From contig NZ_CP076607.1 in NCBI RefSeq assembly GCF_018966525.1, positions 4,526,001-4,590,000 on the forward strand: a stretch of 64,000 bases of DNA, given 5' to 3'. The number at the start of each line of letters is the position of its first letter. Position 1 is the stretch's first letter. The notes under the pieces are model-generated. The model had not been told where the DNA came from. It made no database searches and saw only the letters and a list, made by a program, of their open reading frames with translations. This DNA is from Paenibacillus sophorae (lineage in GTDB: Bacteria > Bacillota > Bacilli > Paenibacillales > Paenibacillaceae). Positions 8,612 to 17,943 of this stretch are shown piece after piece. Made by a program: the position numbers and the translations under genes.

Positions 8612-10434
8612 AGGGATTTCGCCCCCTCCTTCGCCGTTTCACCATCGTCTCCATCATGAGCCGGAAAAGTAACCGTAACCGTAGTGCCTTCTTCAAGCTC
8701 GCTCTCGAAAGATAGCCCGTACTCACGCCCATAGTACAAGCGGATTCGCTCATGCACATTGCGTACGCCGACGCCAGACCCGCCCCCGATTTTTACGCCG
8801 CCCTTTAAAATATTTTTCAGCGTGTCCCCGCTCATTCCGAGACCGTTGTCGCTGACCGTAATCACGACCAGACCGTTCCGCAGCTCAGCCGAGATTTCAA
8901 TCAACCCCTCATCGGGCATCATTTCGATGCCGTGATACAGCGCATTCTCGACTATCGGCTGGAGAATCAGCTTGACCGTGAGGCAATTCAGCACTTCCGG
9001 CTGCGCCTTAATCTCGTAACGGAATTTATTTTTGAACCGGAAGCTTTGGATGACAAGATAATGGCGGATATGATCGAGCTCCTCCCGGAGCGTAATAATA
9101 TTCCTTCCCTTGCTGAGACTGATGCGAAAAAACTTGGAGAGCGACTGGATCATTGTCACAACCTCCTCATTCTTGCCGCGTTCGGCCAACCGAATGACGG
9201 AATTAAGCGTATTGTACAAAAAATGCGGATTAATCTGGGATTGCAGCACTTCCAGTTCGCCCTTACGCTTCGTTTCCTGCTCGTAAATAATCTGGTCCAT
9301 CAATTTGCGGATGTGCTGGAGCATCAGATTGAACCGTTTGGACAGCTGCTCCACCTCGTAAGGGCCGCGGACGTTGATCGAGGTATTCAAATCCCCCTCC
9401 ACAACCTGCTGAACAGTTCGCTCCAGCTTGGAGATCGGGCGGGCAATTTTGGCGGACAGCAGCACAGATACCACGATGACGCATAGGATGGATAGTGGGA
9501 GGAACAGCATCATGAATTGATTGAGATCCCGTTTGGTCGTCACAATCTCGTCATAATAGGCGACGCCGACGATTTTCCAGCCGGTCTGATTCAGCGTGCG
9601 CACGGTGATGAACCGCTTCTCTCCCGTGGATTCGTCAAGATAGCTGCGGTAGGCGTACTCCAGCACCGGCTCCACATTTTCATATTTCAGCCCGGCGTAA
9701 ATGAGCTGCTGCTGCGGATGGTAGACGATATTCCCTAGAGAGTCCAAAATATAGGCATATCCTCTTTTTCCCAGCTTGACCTGCTTGCTCAGCTCGTCGA
9801 TGGTGCGAAAATTGAAGTCGACAAGCAATATCCCTTTTTTTCTTGTTCCATGGTCTGTGTAAGCGATCATTTTGCTCATGGATACCACCCAGGTGTAACG
9901 CTTCTTGAATAAATTCTGGACATGCGGCTGGGAAAAAGATATCTCTCCCGTCTTCCCGGGGGCGGTAAACCAGCTTTGCTCTCCCATCCGGGTGTTGCGC
10001 CTCATCGGCGCGGACGGAACGTCCAGCACCAGACTGCCGCCCGGCGTGAAGACGGCAAAGGATACCAAATCCTCCCGCGATTCGAGCAAAGTGGACAGGC
10101 TTTCATGCAGCATCGGGGAATCAATGGACGCATTCTGCTCAATCTGTGTCTCCGCTTTCTCATAAATATTTCGCATGCCGTTCACGTACAGCCCCAGGTT
10201 GTAATTGACCTGCTCAATGATCTGCTGCATATTCAGGCTCGCATTCTCCTCTGCCGTCTTCGCGAACTTGTTGTACAGCGCAAAGCTGACGATAACCGTT
10301 ACAAGCACGGCGATCGAAGTCAGGGTTACCGTCAGAATCACCTGAATGCTGGCAAGCTTGGAGGTGAATTTGCCCCTGCGTTTGCCGCGCCCCTGCGGAC
10401 GAAATGGAAAGAGATTAGCCCGCTCTTTGGGCAT
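8608..10434 (-). CDS. YesM-type membrane sensor histidine kinase
   Basis: 608 residues, ATG behind AGAGGGGGG and 3 bp after the regulator stop. After a basic N-terminus there is a membrane segment at about residues 35-57, then an extracytoplasmic Cache-like sensor domain. A second membrane segment is near 300 (MMLFLPLSILCVIVVSVLL). A HAMP domain follows (ARPISKLERTVQQVVEGDL), then the His_kinase box SQINPHFLYNTLNSV with the phospho-accepting His. The ATPase motifs are IVENALYHGIE (N box), VSDNGLGMS (G1) and GVGVRNVHERI (G2). It forms an operon with the YesN-type regulator and the sugar-binding lipoprotein, so it is the probable transducer of a sugar signal, plausibly for the mgl genes 1.8 kb away. 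Confidence 0.93.
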   Translation of the reverse strand: MPKERANLFPFRPQGRGKRRGKFTSKLASIQVILTVTLTSIAVLVTVIVSFALYNKFAKTAEENASLNMQQIIEQVNYNLGLYVNGMRNIYEKAETQIEQNASIDSPMLHESLSTLLESREDLVSFAVFTPGGSLVLDVPSAPMRRNTRMGEQSWFTAPGKTGEISFSQPHVQNLFKKRYTWVVSMSKMIAYTDHGTRKKGILLVDFNFRTIDELSKQVKLGKRGYAYILDSLGNIVYHPQQQLIYAGLKYENVEPVLEYAYRSYLDESTGEKRFITVRTLNQTGWKIVGVAYYDEIVTTKRDLNQFMMLFLPLSILCVIVVSVLLSAKIARPISKLERTVQQVVEGDLNTSINVRGPYEVEQLSKRFNLMLQHIRKLMDQIIYEQETKRKGELEVLQSQINPHFLYNTLNSVIRLAERGKNEEVVTMIQSLSKFFRISLSKGRNIITLREELDHIRHYLVIQSFRFKNKFRYEIKAQPEVLNCLTVKLILQPIVENALYHGIEMMPDEGLIEISAELRNGLVVITVSDNGLGMSGDTLKNILKGGVKIGGGSGVGVRNVHERIRLYYGREYGLSFESELEEGTTVTVTFPAHDGDDGETAKEGAKSL

Positions 10435-10437
10435 GGA

Positions 10438-12087
10438 TTACCCCCCTCTGGCGCCATTCTTGTATTCTTTAGGCGACTGGCCGAATTTCTTCCGGAAGCA
10501 GAAGCTGAAATAGTTCGGATCGGCAAAGCCGATTTTTTCCGCGATTTCAAAAGCCTTTAGCTCTGTCGTACGCAGCAGCTCCTTGGCCGCTTCAAGCCGG
10601 ATTAGCAGCAGATAGTTCACGAACGTCATTTTAGTTTCTCTTTTGAAAATACTGCTGAAATACCCGGTGCTGATATGCAAATGCCGGCACACCTTTCCGA
10701 TGGAAATATCGGTTTCCTGGTAATGGCTCTTGATAAAATTCTTCGCCTGCTCAACCAGATGCTTGTAGCTGGACTGCCGCTCCAGAGCGATATGGTTCAT
10801 CAGCCGGGTGCAGATATCGATAATCCACTGCTTCGCTTCCTCCATATTGTTGAATTTGTTCATATCCGTCAGGGACATGATGCCAGAGCCGAACAGCTCG
10901 TTCGTCTCACCTCCGGACTCTTTGGCCATCCGCAAAATAGAGGTGATGATCTCCAGCAGAAAAATGCGGTATTCGTTCGCGGTCACCTGACTTCCGTCAA
11001 GCGTTCCGAACAATTCATTGATGATCTCCGTCAGCTCCTGTACGGTACCCAGCTTGACGGTCCGGATAAGCGACTGCTCGGTCAATTCGTCATAGACGGG
11101 CAGGCGGCTGGTACGTGACTCGACGTCTTCAATCCAGATCACCCGGTTGTTCCCGAGGATAAGCCGGTAATCCAGCGCCTGAAGCGCATCCGCGAACGAG
11201 TGGAACAGCATCTCCGGCGTCCGGCAGACCGTTCCCGCGCCGATGGTGACGGTCAGCTTCAAAAAGCGCTGCACGTTCTGGCGGATTTCCTCCAGAATGG
11301 CCAGAGTCCTGCCGGTAATCTCGCTTTCATCCGTTCCCGTACGGGAAGACAGCATGACCAGATCGTCGCGGTGGATAAACACTCTGCCGAAGCCGTGCTT
11401 TCCGCAGATTTCTTCGGCAATGTTAAGTACGGCGAACAGCTGGAGATTGCGGTCGCCGGTATCGCGCAGGGAGACCGGATGATTTGGGTCCGAAGCTTCC
11501 GGTTCGCGAATATAGTCCAGACTGATAACGGAAGGCTGAAACCAGTCTCCGGAGAGAGAAATGCCGTACTCTCTGCTCTTCACCGCAATCTCTTCCGGCC
11601 GAAGTCTGCGCGACACGAGCGAGGAAAGAAACTGTTCACGCAGTACCGGCAGACTTTTGCGGTAATGTTCGCTGAGCACATGAATGTTTTCCTTTTCGGA
11701 GATTTCCGAATCAAGGGTTCCCTTGACCTTCAGCAGCACATCGATCAGTTCCTGAGAAGAGAACGGTTTCAAAATATATTCATCAATTTGCAGCTTAATG
11801 GCACGCTGCGCATACTCGAATTCGTCATATCCCGTCAAAATAATGATTTTGGTGCCCGGGTAACGGCTGCGGGTATATTCAGCCAGCTGCAGTCCGTTCA
11901 TAAACGGCATCTGAATATCAGTGACGACAACGTCGGGCAGCAACCGGTCGATGAGGTCCGCCGCTTCTTTGCCGTTCTCCGCCTGGTCCACTACCTCAAA
12001 GCCGTAGCGTTCCCAGTCGATCTGCCCGATAATCCCCTCTCTGACATCCTCTTCATCTTCAGCCAAAATCAATTTGTACAAAATCAT
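10438..12087 (-). CDS. YesN-type response regulator with AraC DNA-binding domain
   Basis: About 549 residues. The receiver domain is N-terminal: acidic AEDEED, phospho-acceptor Asp in VVVTDIQMP, Thr in IILTGYDEF, and Lys in ILKPFSSQEL. A long middle region (about 130-430) is typical of YesN proteins. The C-terminal 100 residues hold two AraC helix-turn-helices (ISIGKVCRHLHISTGYFSSIFKRE and FEIAEKIGFADPNYFSFCFRKKFG). AGGAGG is only 3 nt from the ATG at 12087, so the TTG six bases downstream (12081, spacing 9) may be the true start. It is the first gene of the regulator-kinase-lipoprotein operon and probably activates a sugar transport promoter. Confidence 0.93.
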   Translation of the reverse strand: MILYKLILAEDEEDVREGIIGQIDWERYGFEVVDQAENGKEAADLIDRLLPDVVVTDIQMPFMNGLQLAEYTRSRYPGTKIIILTGYDEFEYAQRAIKLQIDEYILKPFSSQELIDVLLKVKGTLDSEISEKENIHVLSEHYRKSLPVLREQFLSSLVSRRLRPEEIAVKSREYGISLSGDWFQPSVISLDYIREPEASDPNHPVSLRDTGDRNLQLFAVLNIAEEICGKHGFGRVFIHRDDLVMLSSRTGTDESEITGRTLAILEEIRQNVQRFLKLTVTIGAGTVCRTPEMLFHSFADALQALDYRLILGNNRVIWIEDVESRTSRLPVYDELTEQSLIRTVKLGTVQELTEIINELFGTLDGSQVTANEYRIFLLEIITSILRMAKESGGETNELFGSGIMSLTDMNKFNNMEEAKQWIIDICTRLMNHIALERQSSYKHLVEQAKNFIKSHYQETDISIGKVCRHLHISTGYFSSIFKRETKMTFVNYLLLIRLEAAKELLRTTELKAFEIAEKIGFADPNYFSFCFRKKFGQSPKEYKNGARGG

Positions 12088-12108
12088 AATCCTCCTCATA
12101 AACGTCAA

Positions 12109-12123
12109 AGTATGCGCTTTCAT
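12109..12123. promoter_or_regulatory. cre-like CcpA site of the sensor operon
   Basis: On the minus strand ATGAAAGCGCATACT fits the relaxed cre consensus WTGNAANCGNWNNCW at every fixed position. It overlaps the predicted +1, just as the site at the mgl promoter does, which suggests that sensor and transporter share carbon catabolite repression. Confidence 0.6.
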
Positions 12124-12127
12124 TTTT

Positions 12128-12156
12128 ATTGTAAGGCTGACGAGTCCATAATTCAA
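12128..12156 (-). promoter_or_regulatory. Predicted promoter of the sensor operon
   Basis: TTGAAT and TACAAT are separated by exactly 17 bp on the minus strand, about 40 bp upstream of the regulator start and immediately upstream of the cre-like site. Confidence 0.6.
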
Positions 12157-12231
12157 ACAGCAATCCTCCGCCGGATGTTTAAATGAAAATATTGTATTGG
12201 ACGGAAAGATCCTTTTAGCTTTTGCTGTCTC

Positions 12232-12272
12232 TCAAAAAAAAACCACCCCTGCTGAAACCGGGATGGGGATGG
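12232..12272 (-). terminator. Terminator after purT-GNAT
   Basis: On the minus strand CCATCCCC pairs with GGGGTGG (one T-G wobble), followed by nine T residues. It lies about 37 bp past the acetyltransferase stop. Confidence 0.8.
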
Positions 12273-12308
12273 ATGCTCGGTAAAGTATACGTTATGCTGC
12301 AAAAAGAT

Positions 12309-12770
12309 TTATAACAGCGATTTGCAAAAGCGATAACCGTTCTGTTCGAATCCAAGATGGCGGTAAAAAGCGTGTGCCGGCGCTCGTTCGACGCGATTGC
12401 CGCTGCTAAGGAAAATCTGCTTGCATTGACGGCCGCGCGCCCAATCTTCTCCGGCGGCTATCAGCCGTTTGCCAAGCCCGCTTCTTCTGAGAGACTCCTC
12501 GACAATAATGGCGGTAAGCTCGGCGACGGATTCCTGCTCCTTGCAATAGGAGATAACCTGACGGAGTTCAATCATTCCGACCGTTTGACCGTTCACTTCA
12601 GCGACGAGCGTGCAGTAGGCCGGATCATTCTCCACGGCCTCCAGTCTCTCTTTCATCACATTAAGGGTTGTCGGATAGCCGAATCCTCTCAGCAGTGCCG
12701 TAATTGTCCCCAGATCGTTCAGATCGATGTTGCGAATCTGCAGTACCGGTGCCTGAGTACTACTGTTCAT
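12309..12770 (-). CDS. GNAT-family N-acetyltransferase
   Basis: 153 residues with the acetyl-CoA binding motif A around residues 85-105 (ELTAIIVEESLRRSGLGKRLI, where the R-x-x-G-x-G/A core reads RRSGLGK). The C-terminal FYRHLGFEQNGYRF is characteristic of GNAT folds. The substrate cannot be told. The start lies 11 bp inside the end of purT, behind GGAGG, so the two genes are cotranscribed and probably translationally coupled. Confidence 0.88.
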   Translation of the reverse strand: MNSSTQAPVLQIRNIDLNDLGTITALLRGFGYPTTLNVMKERLEAVENDPAYCTLVAEVNGQTVGMIELRQVISYCKEQESVAELTAIIVEESLRRSGLGKRLIAAGEDWARGRQCKQIFLSSGNRVERAPAHAFYRHLGFEQNGYRFCKSLL

Positions 12771-13956
12771 CCTTGCATACCTCCACTTTTAGCAGTGACG
12801 CCGCCTCTTTGGCTGTCGCCCGCGCTTTTTCCACATTATCGGCCGCACTCAGCGCGACCGCCATCCGCCGTCCCGGGCGGACCTCCGGTTTGCCGAATAC
12901 ACGGACCTGCGTACGGGGAAGCCGCAGCGCTTCATCCAGTCCGGTAACGGCATAAGCCTGTCCGACAGCATCTTTCCCCGCTTTGAGCGTCGCCGACGCT
13001 CCCGGTGACAACAATTCCACCGGCTCAAGCGGGAAACCGAGAACTGCTCTGACATGCAGAGCAAACTCCGATAAATCCTGTGTAACCATCGTCACCATTC
13101 CGGTGTCATGCGGTCTCGGGCTTACTTCACTAAACAGAACGCCTTCCCGCGTCAGGAACAGCTCAACGCCAAAGATGCCGTAACCTCCGAGCTCGTCCGT
13201 TACGTTACGCGCGATTCTCTGCGCCTGGGCGAGCTGTTCTTCCGTCATTTCATGCGGCTGCCAGGATTCCACATAGTCCCCATCCTTCTGGATATGCCCG
13301 ATCGGCGGACAGAACACCGTCCCGGAGGAGGAGCGAACGGTCAACAGCGTAATCTCGCTCTCGAAGACGACGAAAGATTCCACAATGACCCGCGTTCCTT
13401 TGGCTCTGGCTCCCTCAAGAGCCGTGTTCCAGCAGCTGTCCACATCCTCGGGTTTCCGGCAGACACTCTGTCCTTTGCCGGAGGAGCTCATAATCGGCTT
13501 GATCACGCACGGTGTTCCAAGTTCCTGCACCGCCTGCCGGAGCTCTTCAAGACTATCCGCGAACCGGTAATCGGCCGTAGGAAAACCAAGCTTCTCCGCG
13601 GCGAGCCGGCGGATGCCTTCCCGATCCATGGTCAGCTTGGTTGCGCGCGCGGTCGGCACGACACAAAACCCTTCTTCTTCCAATTCCAAAAGAGCGTCCG
13701 TGGCAATGGCTTCAATCTCCGGAACGATAACATCGGGTTTCTCGGAGCGGATAAGCTCCTTAAGCGCTTCTCCATCCAGCATATCAAGCACAAAGGAACG
13801 GTGGGCAACCCCCATCGCGGGAGCGCCGTCGTAACGGTCTACGGCTACCGTCTCTATGCCCAACCTCTGGGCTTCAATGATCACTTCCTTGCCCAATTCT
13901 CCGCTGCCCAGCAGCAGCAGCTTGCGGCTGTAAGCAGAATAGGGAGATCCCCACAT
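12760..13956 (-). CDS. purT: Formate-dependent phosphoribosylglycinamide formyltransferase
   Basis: 398 residues from MWGSPYSAYSRKLLLLGSG; family members begin MLGTPLSP-like, which supports this start over an upstream ATG at 14007. PurT is an ATP-grasp enzyme making formyl-GAR from GAR, formate and ATP in purine synthesis. Visible features are LLLGSGELGKEV near the N-terminus, the ATP-grasp segment CVIKPIMSSSGKGQSV, the metal and ATP residues in GIFGVELFLTREGVLFSEVSPRPHDTG, and the C-terminal FGKPEVRPGRRMAVAL. Its distance from any pur operon suggests an auxiliary or formate-salvage route. Confidence 0.95.
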   Translation of the reverse strand: MWGSPYSAYSRKLLLLGSGELGKEVIIEAQRLGIETVAVDRYDGAPAMGVAHRSFVLDMLDGEALKELIRSEKPDVIVPEIEAIATDALLELEEEGFCVVPTARATKLTMDREGIRRLAAEKLGFPTADYRFADSLEELRQAVQELGTPCVIKPIMSSSGKGQSVCRKPEDVDSCWNTALEGARAKGTRVIVESFVVFESEITLLTVRSSSGTVFCPPIGHIQKDGDYVESWQPHEMTEEQLAQAQRIARNVTDELGGYGIFGVELFLTREGVLFSEVSPRPHDTGMVTMVTQDLSEFALHVRAVLGFPLEPVELLSPGASATLKAGKDAVGQAYAVTGLDEALRLPRTQVRVFGKPEVRPGRRMAVALSAADNVEKARATAKEAASLLKVEVCKDEQ

Positions 13957-14104
13957 GTCGGTATTCAACCTCTTTCGGCAAAATCCGCTCCTTCCTGCAA
14001 TTTCCATGCAAAAAGCAGCAGTTTCTCTGCAAATTTTCAGGCTTCTTTATTTTCTTCCAAGACGCGGCAGATTGCAAGTATTCTTCGACAATTTCCTGCA
14101 AACT

Positions 14105-17100
14105 TCACACTTTAATTTTTATGAGGTCGCCAAAAGCGGTTTCATGGTCACGCAGACTGCGGATGAGCCGGCTCCAGCGCCCAGCCGAATCACCCCCTTC
14201 CCGCATTGCGGACATTGCCAGATCCTTCTCTTCCAGCATCTCCCTCAGCGCTTCGGACGCTCTAGCCAGTACCTGTAGCGTTAGCGATTCGTAATGATCA
14301 AGCAGAAGCTTCTCCCGCTTCGATGCAGCCGAGGCCAGCGCTTCCTTAAGCTGCGGCTCCACCGCGTTCCTTAACGCGTCCCGCCCGCCGCCTTCAAAGA
14401 AGTGCTTCGGCGATTTGAACAGCCCCCACAATCTTCCCCAATCCGCAGGAGGCAAATCGCCTTCGAGGCCTTCTGGCGCCGGCCAGGCGTTATCCTCCGC
14501 CACCCCGGAAGACGGCAGTTCATGGGGGAGGCCAAGCTCCAAAGCCGCAGCCACAGCAGCCTCGCGGACCAGCCGGCGGCCGGCGGCCGTGAGCCGAAGC
14601 GTCGTTGCCCACAGCTCACCTTCCAGTTCCCGGCCCGCAGTACGCCACAATTCACGTCCGCAGGCGGCGAAGATATCCTTCAGACCGCCGCCATCGTCAC
14701 GCAGCAGCGATGGATGGAAGGATTCCTGGAACATCCGGCCAAACGAGAACCCGAGCCTCTGATGCACATGGTACAGCAGATCTCCTCCCTCGCGGCGCAG
14801 GTCACGCGCGGGACGCTCTTCGGTTTCCAACTGTGCAAGCCTTATGTCCGCTGCGCGGCGGTGTACTTCCATGCGGCGGATCTCATCCTCCCGCTCCGAT
14901 TCGGCTTTAAGCGCCATGTCCAGCCATTCCTCTGCCTGGCGGCGGACGGATGCGAGACTGTCCATCGCCGCCTTCAGCGATAGAGCAGGCAATTCTTCAC
15001 CGGCGAATCGCCACAGCGCCGCCTCAAACGCGGCAAACCGGGAAGCTTCATAGAACGGGCGATCTCCCCCCGTCTTGCCCTCCAGCGCCTGCAGGCTGGA
15101 GAGTGCGAAAATACGTGGGTTCGTCAGCCCCGCAGAGCGCAGGTTGCCGGCGACATGCTCCTTGACTTCCGCCAACTCAGCCTCATCCGATGCAAGGTCG
15201 GAGGCGTTGACGATGACAAACATTTTGTCCAACGCACCGCTCTCCCTGATCCGGCCGAGCTGCGACAGCAACTGGCGGTCGGCCTTGGAAAAAGCGTGAT
15301 TGTAGTAGGTAACGAAACAAATCGCGTCCGCTTCCTTCATATAGGAGAAGGTGACGCCGGTGTGCCGGGCGTGCAGGGAATCGGCCCCAGGCGTGTCGAC
15401 CAACACAATTCCGCTTTCCGTCAGCGGGCAGGCGTAGTACAGGTCGATACCCCTCACAAAGCAGGCCCGGCTCTCTTCAGCGACCAGCTTGCGGTACTCA
15501 TCAAGCTCTACCGTCCGTACTGTTCCCAGAAGAGGTCCCGCCTCGTTCCAACCTCTTGCCGCCGCCCTCAGAAATCCGGCATGCGGCAGCGCCGACGGGT
15601 GCAAGCCCCGTGCGGGCAGCTCAGACACCGCGTCCGCCCAAGCTCCGGGCGACGGTTCTCCGAGCTGAAGCACTCCGAAGGAATGGCGTATATCGTCCCA
15701 TACCTCTTCATGGTTCTTCATGGTCACTTCGGCCGTGGCATGCCGGAACGGTCCTGCCGGCGCCAGGATACGGTTTACCGCTGCCGTGGCGGGATGGGGA
15801 GACACGGGCAGCACCTCTTCGCCAAGCAGCGCATTGGCGAAGGAGGATTTGCCGGCGCTGAATGCTCCGAATAGCGCCAGTGTGAACCGGCCGCCGGCGA
15901 GGTCCGCCGCGCGCGCCGTCAGGCTGCGCGCCGCCGACCCCATCGCCGGCTCGCCGCTCAGCAGCGAAGCCGCGCCCGCCAGCAGCTGCGCGGCTTCGCC
16001 CAGCCGGCGGCGTCCCAACGCCGGCGTAGGACCGGCCGCGGCGCCCTGCGCGGCCGGTCCTGCGTCCGCCAAGCGAAGCGGCGGACGCTCCTGCGGGGCG
16101 GCCCCGGAACGGGCCGCCCGCGGGAGGGCGCTCACCTCCGGCAGGAGGCCGGGGGTGAGCGCATGTCGCGGCGGCAGCAGCGCCGCGAGTTCGGCCGCGC
16201 GGGCTTCGTACGCGCGGGTAAGGGCCGCCAGCGCGGCGGCGGCATGCGCCTGCCGGGCGCAGGCGGCCTTGCGGCGCGCAAGCTGCGCGCGCCGCTCTTC
16301 GAGGAGCGGCGGCAGCTTCGCCAGCAGCCCGTCGGCTGCGCCGAGGGCGGCGCGGCGGTAGCCGCTCCGGATCTCCGCCGCCAGGACGCGGCAGAATTGA
16401 AGCAGCGCCTCGCCCTCCACGGGCGTTCCCGGCTTCACCGCTTCCGCCAGCCACTGCGCTCCCGTCTGCGGAAAGGCGTTCTTAAGCTCCACCTCATCGG
16501 CATCGCTCCACAGCTCCAGTTCCCCGCCCCATGAGCGCAAGAGCGAGAGCACATGCCCTTCAAGCTGCGCCGATACCTGTCGTTCCAGAGAATCTGCCAG
16601 CAGGGATAACCGGCTTGACCGTTCCCTCTCCCGCTTGGCCGCCGTAGTCAGCAGCCCTGTCCGGAAGCCCGGCTTAAGGCTGTCGGCGTAGCGGCTTACC
16701 GCTTCCCGGATATCAGCGGGCATCAGGTTCGCATTGCTGAGAAGACCGTCCAGACTGGCGCGAAGCTTATGCCGTGCACGTTCAGGCAGCGTTTCCAGGT
16801 CCTTCTCTTTTTCTGCCGTGTCGGCCAGCTCTCGTTCCAGATTTACGGGATCTTCACCGCCCAGTTCTTCCAGCAGCGATTCTCTTTCCTCCCGCTGTCC
16901 TTCACGCAGCGAGGACAAGTAAGCCTCGGCCGTATGCTCGATCGAGCCGGACAGACTGTATTCCAGAAGCGCTTCCTTCCGTTCCAGCAGTTCTGTAATC
17001 AGGCGGGGAAGGATTTCCAGGCCGCTCAGAGGATGTTCTTTTTCTTTCAGCGAAGTAAACAGCAGGCCGGAAAACTTCACGCCCCAATCATGGAAAGCGC

Positions 17101-17782
17101 TTTCCACTTGCTTTCGGTAATCCTCTATGCTTATCTCCTGTTCCCGATGCTTGTCGATCTGGTTGATGATCAGATACAGCGGCTTGCCCCAATCGCTCAA
17201 ATTTTTGGCGAACGCGAGATTAATCTCGGATTGCACATGATTGTAATCCATAATGTAGAATACGATATCCGCCAGATGCAGCGCCGAATGGGTTGCGCTT
17301 TGATGCCCTTCCTCCGTGGAATCCACCCCAGGCGTATCCATGAGCACGCCATGCAGCCCCAGAAGCGGCACATCCTCCCACACCTCGATTGCGGTGTAAT
17401 CGTTTCCAAGGCGGCAGTATTCCCGGAGCTGCTTCGCCGACGCTTCAATAGATTCTCCCAAGCGGGTTTCGCCATTCCCTCTATAGATCAGCGTTCGCGG
17501 GGTTCCACGGCGAATCGAGACGGCATTGGCGCTCGTAGGCAGCGGTCCCGAAGGAAGAATGTCTATTCCGCATAGAGCGTTGATCATGCTTGATTTTCCT
17601 GCCGAAAAATGGCCGCAAAAGGCGAAGACCAGCTCTCCGGACTTCTCTTTTTCGAGTAAATCCGCGAAAATACGACCTGTATCTCTGTCTCCTTGCAGCT
17701 CTGCCCATTCTGAGAGCCTTGCCAGATTCCATTTTGACGCTCTATTCACATTGCTGTATATTCTCTCCCGCTCCGCACCCAT
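14105..17782 (-). CDS. Double dynamin-family GTPase (DynA/YpbR-like)
   Basis: 1225 residues, comparable to B. subtilis DynA (about 1190), which is two dynamin subunits fused head to tail. First GTPase: G1 GHFSAGKSSMINAL (about residue 57), G3 MDTPGVDST, G4 NQID. Second GTPase: G1 GAFSAGKSSFANAL (about 638), G3 VDTPGAD, G4 NASD. DynA acts at the membrane in fusion, repair and phage tolerance. Residues about 490-606, the junction between the halves, are Ala/Arg/Leu-rich and lie in DNA near 80% GC made of consecutive inverted repeats (see the repeat at 15964-16311). The N-terminal half is otherwise of normal composition. The gene seems monocistronic. Confidence 0.93.
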   Translation of the reverse strand: MGAERERIYSNVNRASKWNLARLSEWAELQGDRDTGRIFADLLEKEKSGELVFAFCGHFSAGKSSMINALCGIDILPSGPLPTSANAVSIRRGTPRTLIYRGNGETRLGESIEASAKQLREYCRLGNDYTAIEVWEDVPLLGLHGVLMDTPGVDSTEEGHQSATHSALHLADIVFYIMDYNHVQSEINLAFAKNLSDWGKPLYLIINQIDKHREQEISIEDYRKQVESAFHDWGVKFSGLLFTSLKEKEHPLSGLEILPRLITELLERKEALLEYSLSGSIEHTAEAYLSSLREGQREERESLLEELGGEDPVNLERELADTAEKEKDLETLPERARHKLRASLDGLLSNANLMPADIREAVSRYADSLKPGFRTGLLTTAAKRERERSSRLSLLADSLERQVSAQLEGHVLSLLRSWGGELELWSDADEVELKNAFPQTGAQWLAEAVKPGTPVEGEALLQFCRVLAAEIRSGYRRAALGAADGLLAKLPPLLEERRAQLARRKAACARQAHAAAALAALTRAYEARAAELAALLPPRHALTPGLLPEVSALPRAARSGAAPQERPPLRLADAGPAAQGAAAGPTPALGRRRLGEAAQLLAGAASLLSGEPAMGSAARSLTARAADLAGGRFTLALFGAFSAGKSSFANALLGEEVLPVSPHPATAAVNRILAPAGPFRHATAEVTMKNHEEVWDDIRHSFGVLQLGEPSPGAWADAVSELPARGLHPSALPHAGFLRAAARGWNEAGPLLGTVRTVELDEYRKLVAEESRACFVRGIDLYYACPLTESGIVLVDTPGADSLHARHTGVTFSYMKEADAICFVTYYNHAFSKADRQLLSQLGRIRESGALDKMFVIVNASDLASDEAELAEVKEHVAGNLRSAGLTNPRIFALSSLQALEGKTGGDRPFYEASRFAAFEAALWRFAGEELPALSLKAAMDSLASVRRQAEEWLDMALKAESEREDEIRRMEVHRRAADIRLAQLETEERPARDLRREGGDLLYHVHQRLGFSFGRMFQESFHPSLLRDDGGGLKDIFAACGRELWRTAGRELEGELWATTLRLTAAGRRLVREAAVAAALELGLPHELPSSGVAEDNAWPAPEGLEGDLPPADWGRLWGLFKSPKHFFEGGGRDALRNAVEPQLKEALASAASKREKLLLDHYESLTLQVLARASEALREMLEEKDLAMSAMREGGDSAGRWSRLIRSLRDHETAFGDLIKIKV
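15964..16311. repeat. Chain of consecutive perfect inverted repeats inside the dynamin gene
   Basis: Stem-loops follow one another with little space. Arms by position: 15964-15975/15988-15999 (12 bp); 16003-16009/16019-16025 (7); 16029-16040/16049-16060 (12); 16062-16070/16080-16088 (9); 16096-16104/16111-16119 (9); 16128-16142/16148-16162 (9+5 with one mismatch); 16167-16173/16181-16187 (7); 16195-16201/16211-16217 (7); 16224-16229/16235-16240 (6); 16274-16280/16284-16290 (7); 16290-16297/16304-16311 (8). All were read base by base. The segment is about 80% GC (49 of 60 in 16021-16080) and codes for the linker between the two GTPase halves. Confidence 0.85.
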
Positions 17783-17943
17783 ATGTTATTCACCTCTGCC
17801 GCCATGTAATGGTCATCCGTCAGTCATGCCAGTCGGTATCCGGTTAGTATTTTTACAAGAACAGAATAATTCCATTTTATCATCGGATTGGCACAAATCA
17901 AATATGCTTGGAGAATAAAACTGCGTCCGTTTATAGCACATCG

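Noticed and set aside
15708..16454. Minus-strand 248-codon Ala/Gly/Arg-rich frame in the dynamin gene
   Set aside because: It is an alternative frame of very GC-rich DNA where stop codons are rare; the dynamin frame carries all conserved motifs.
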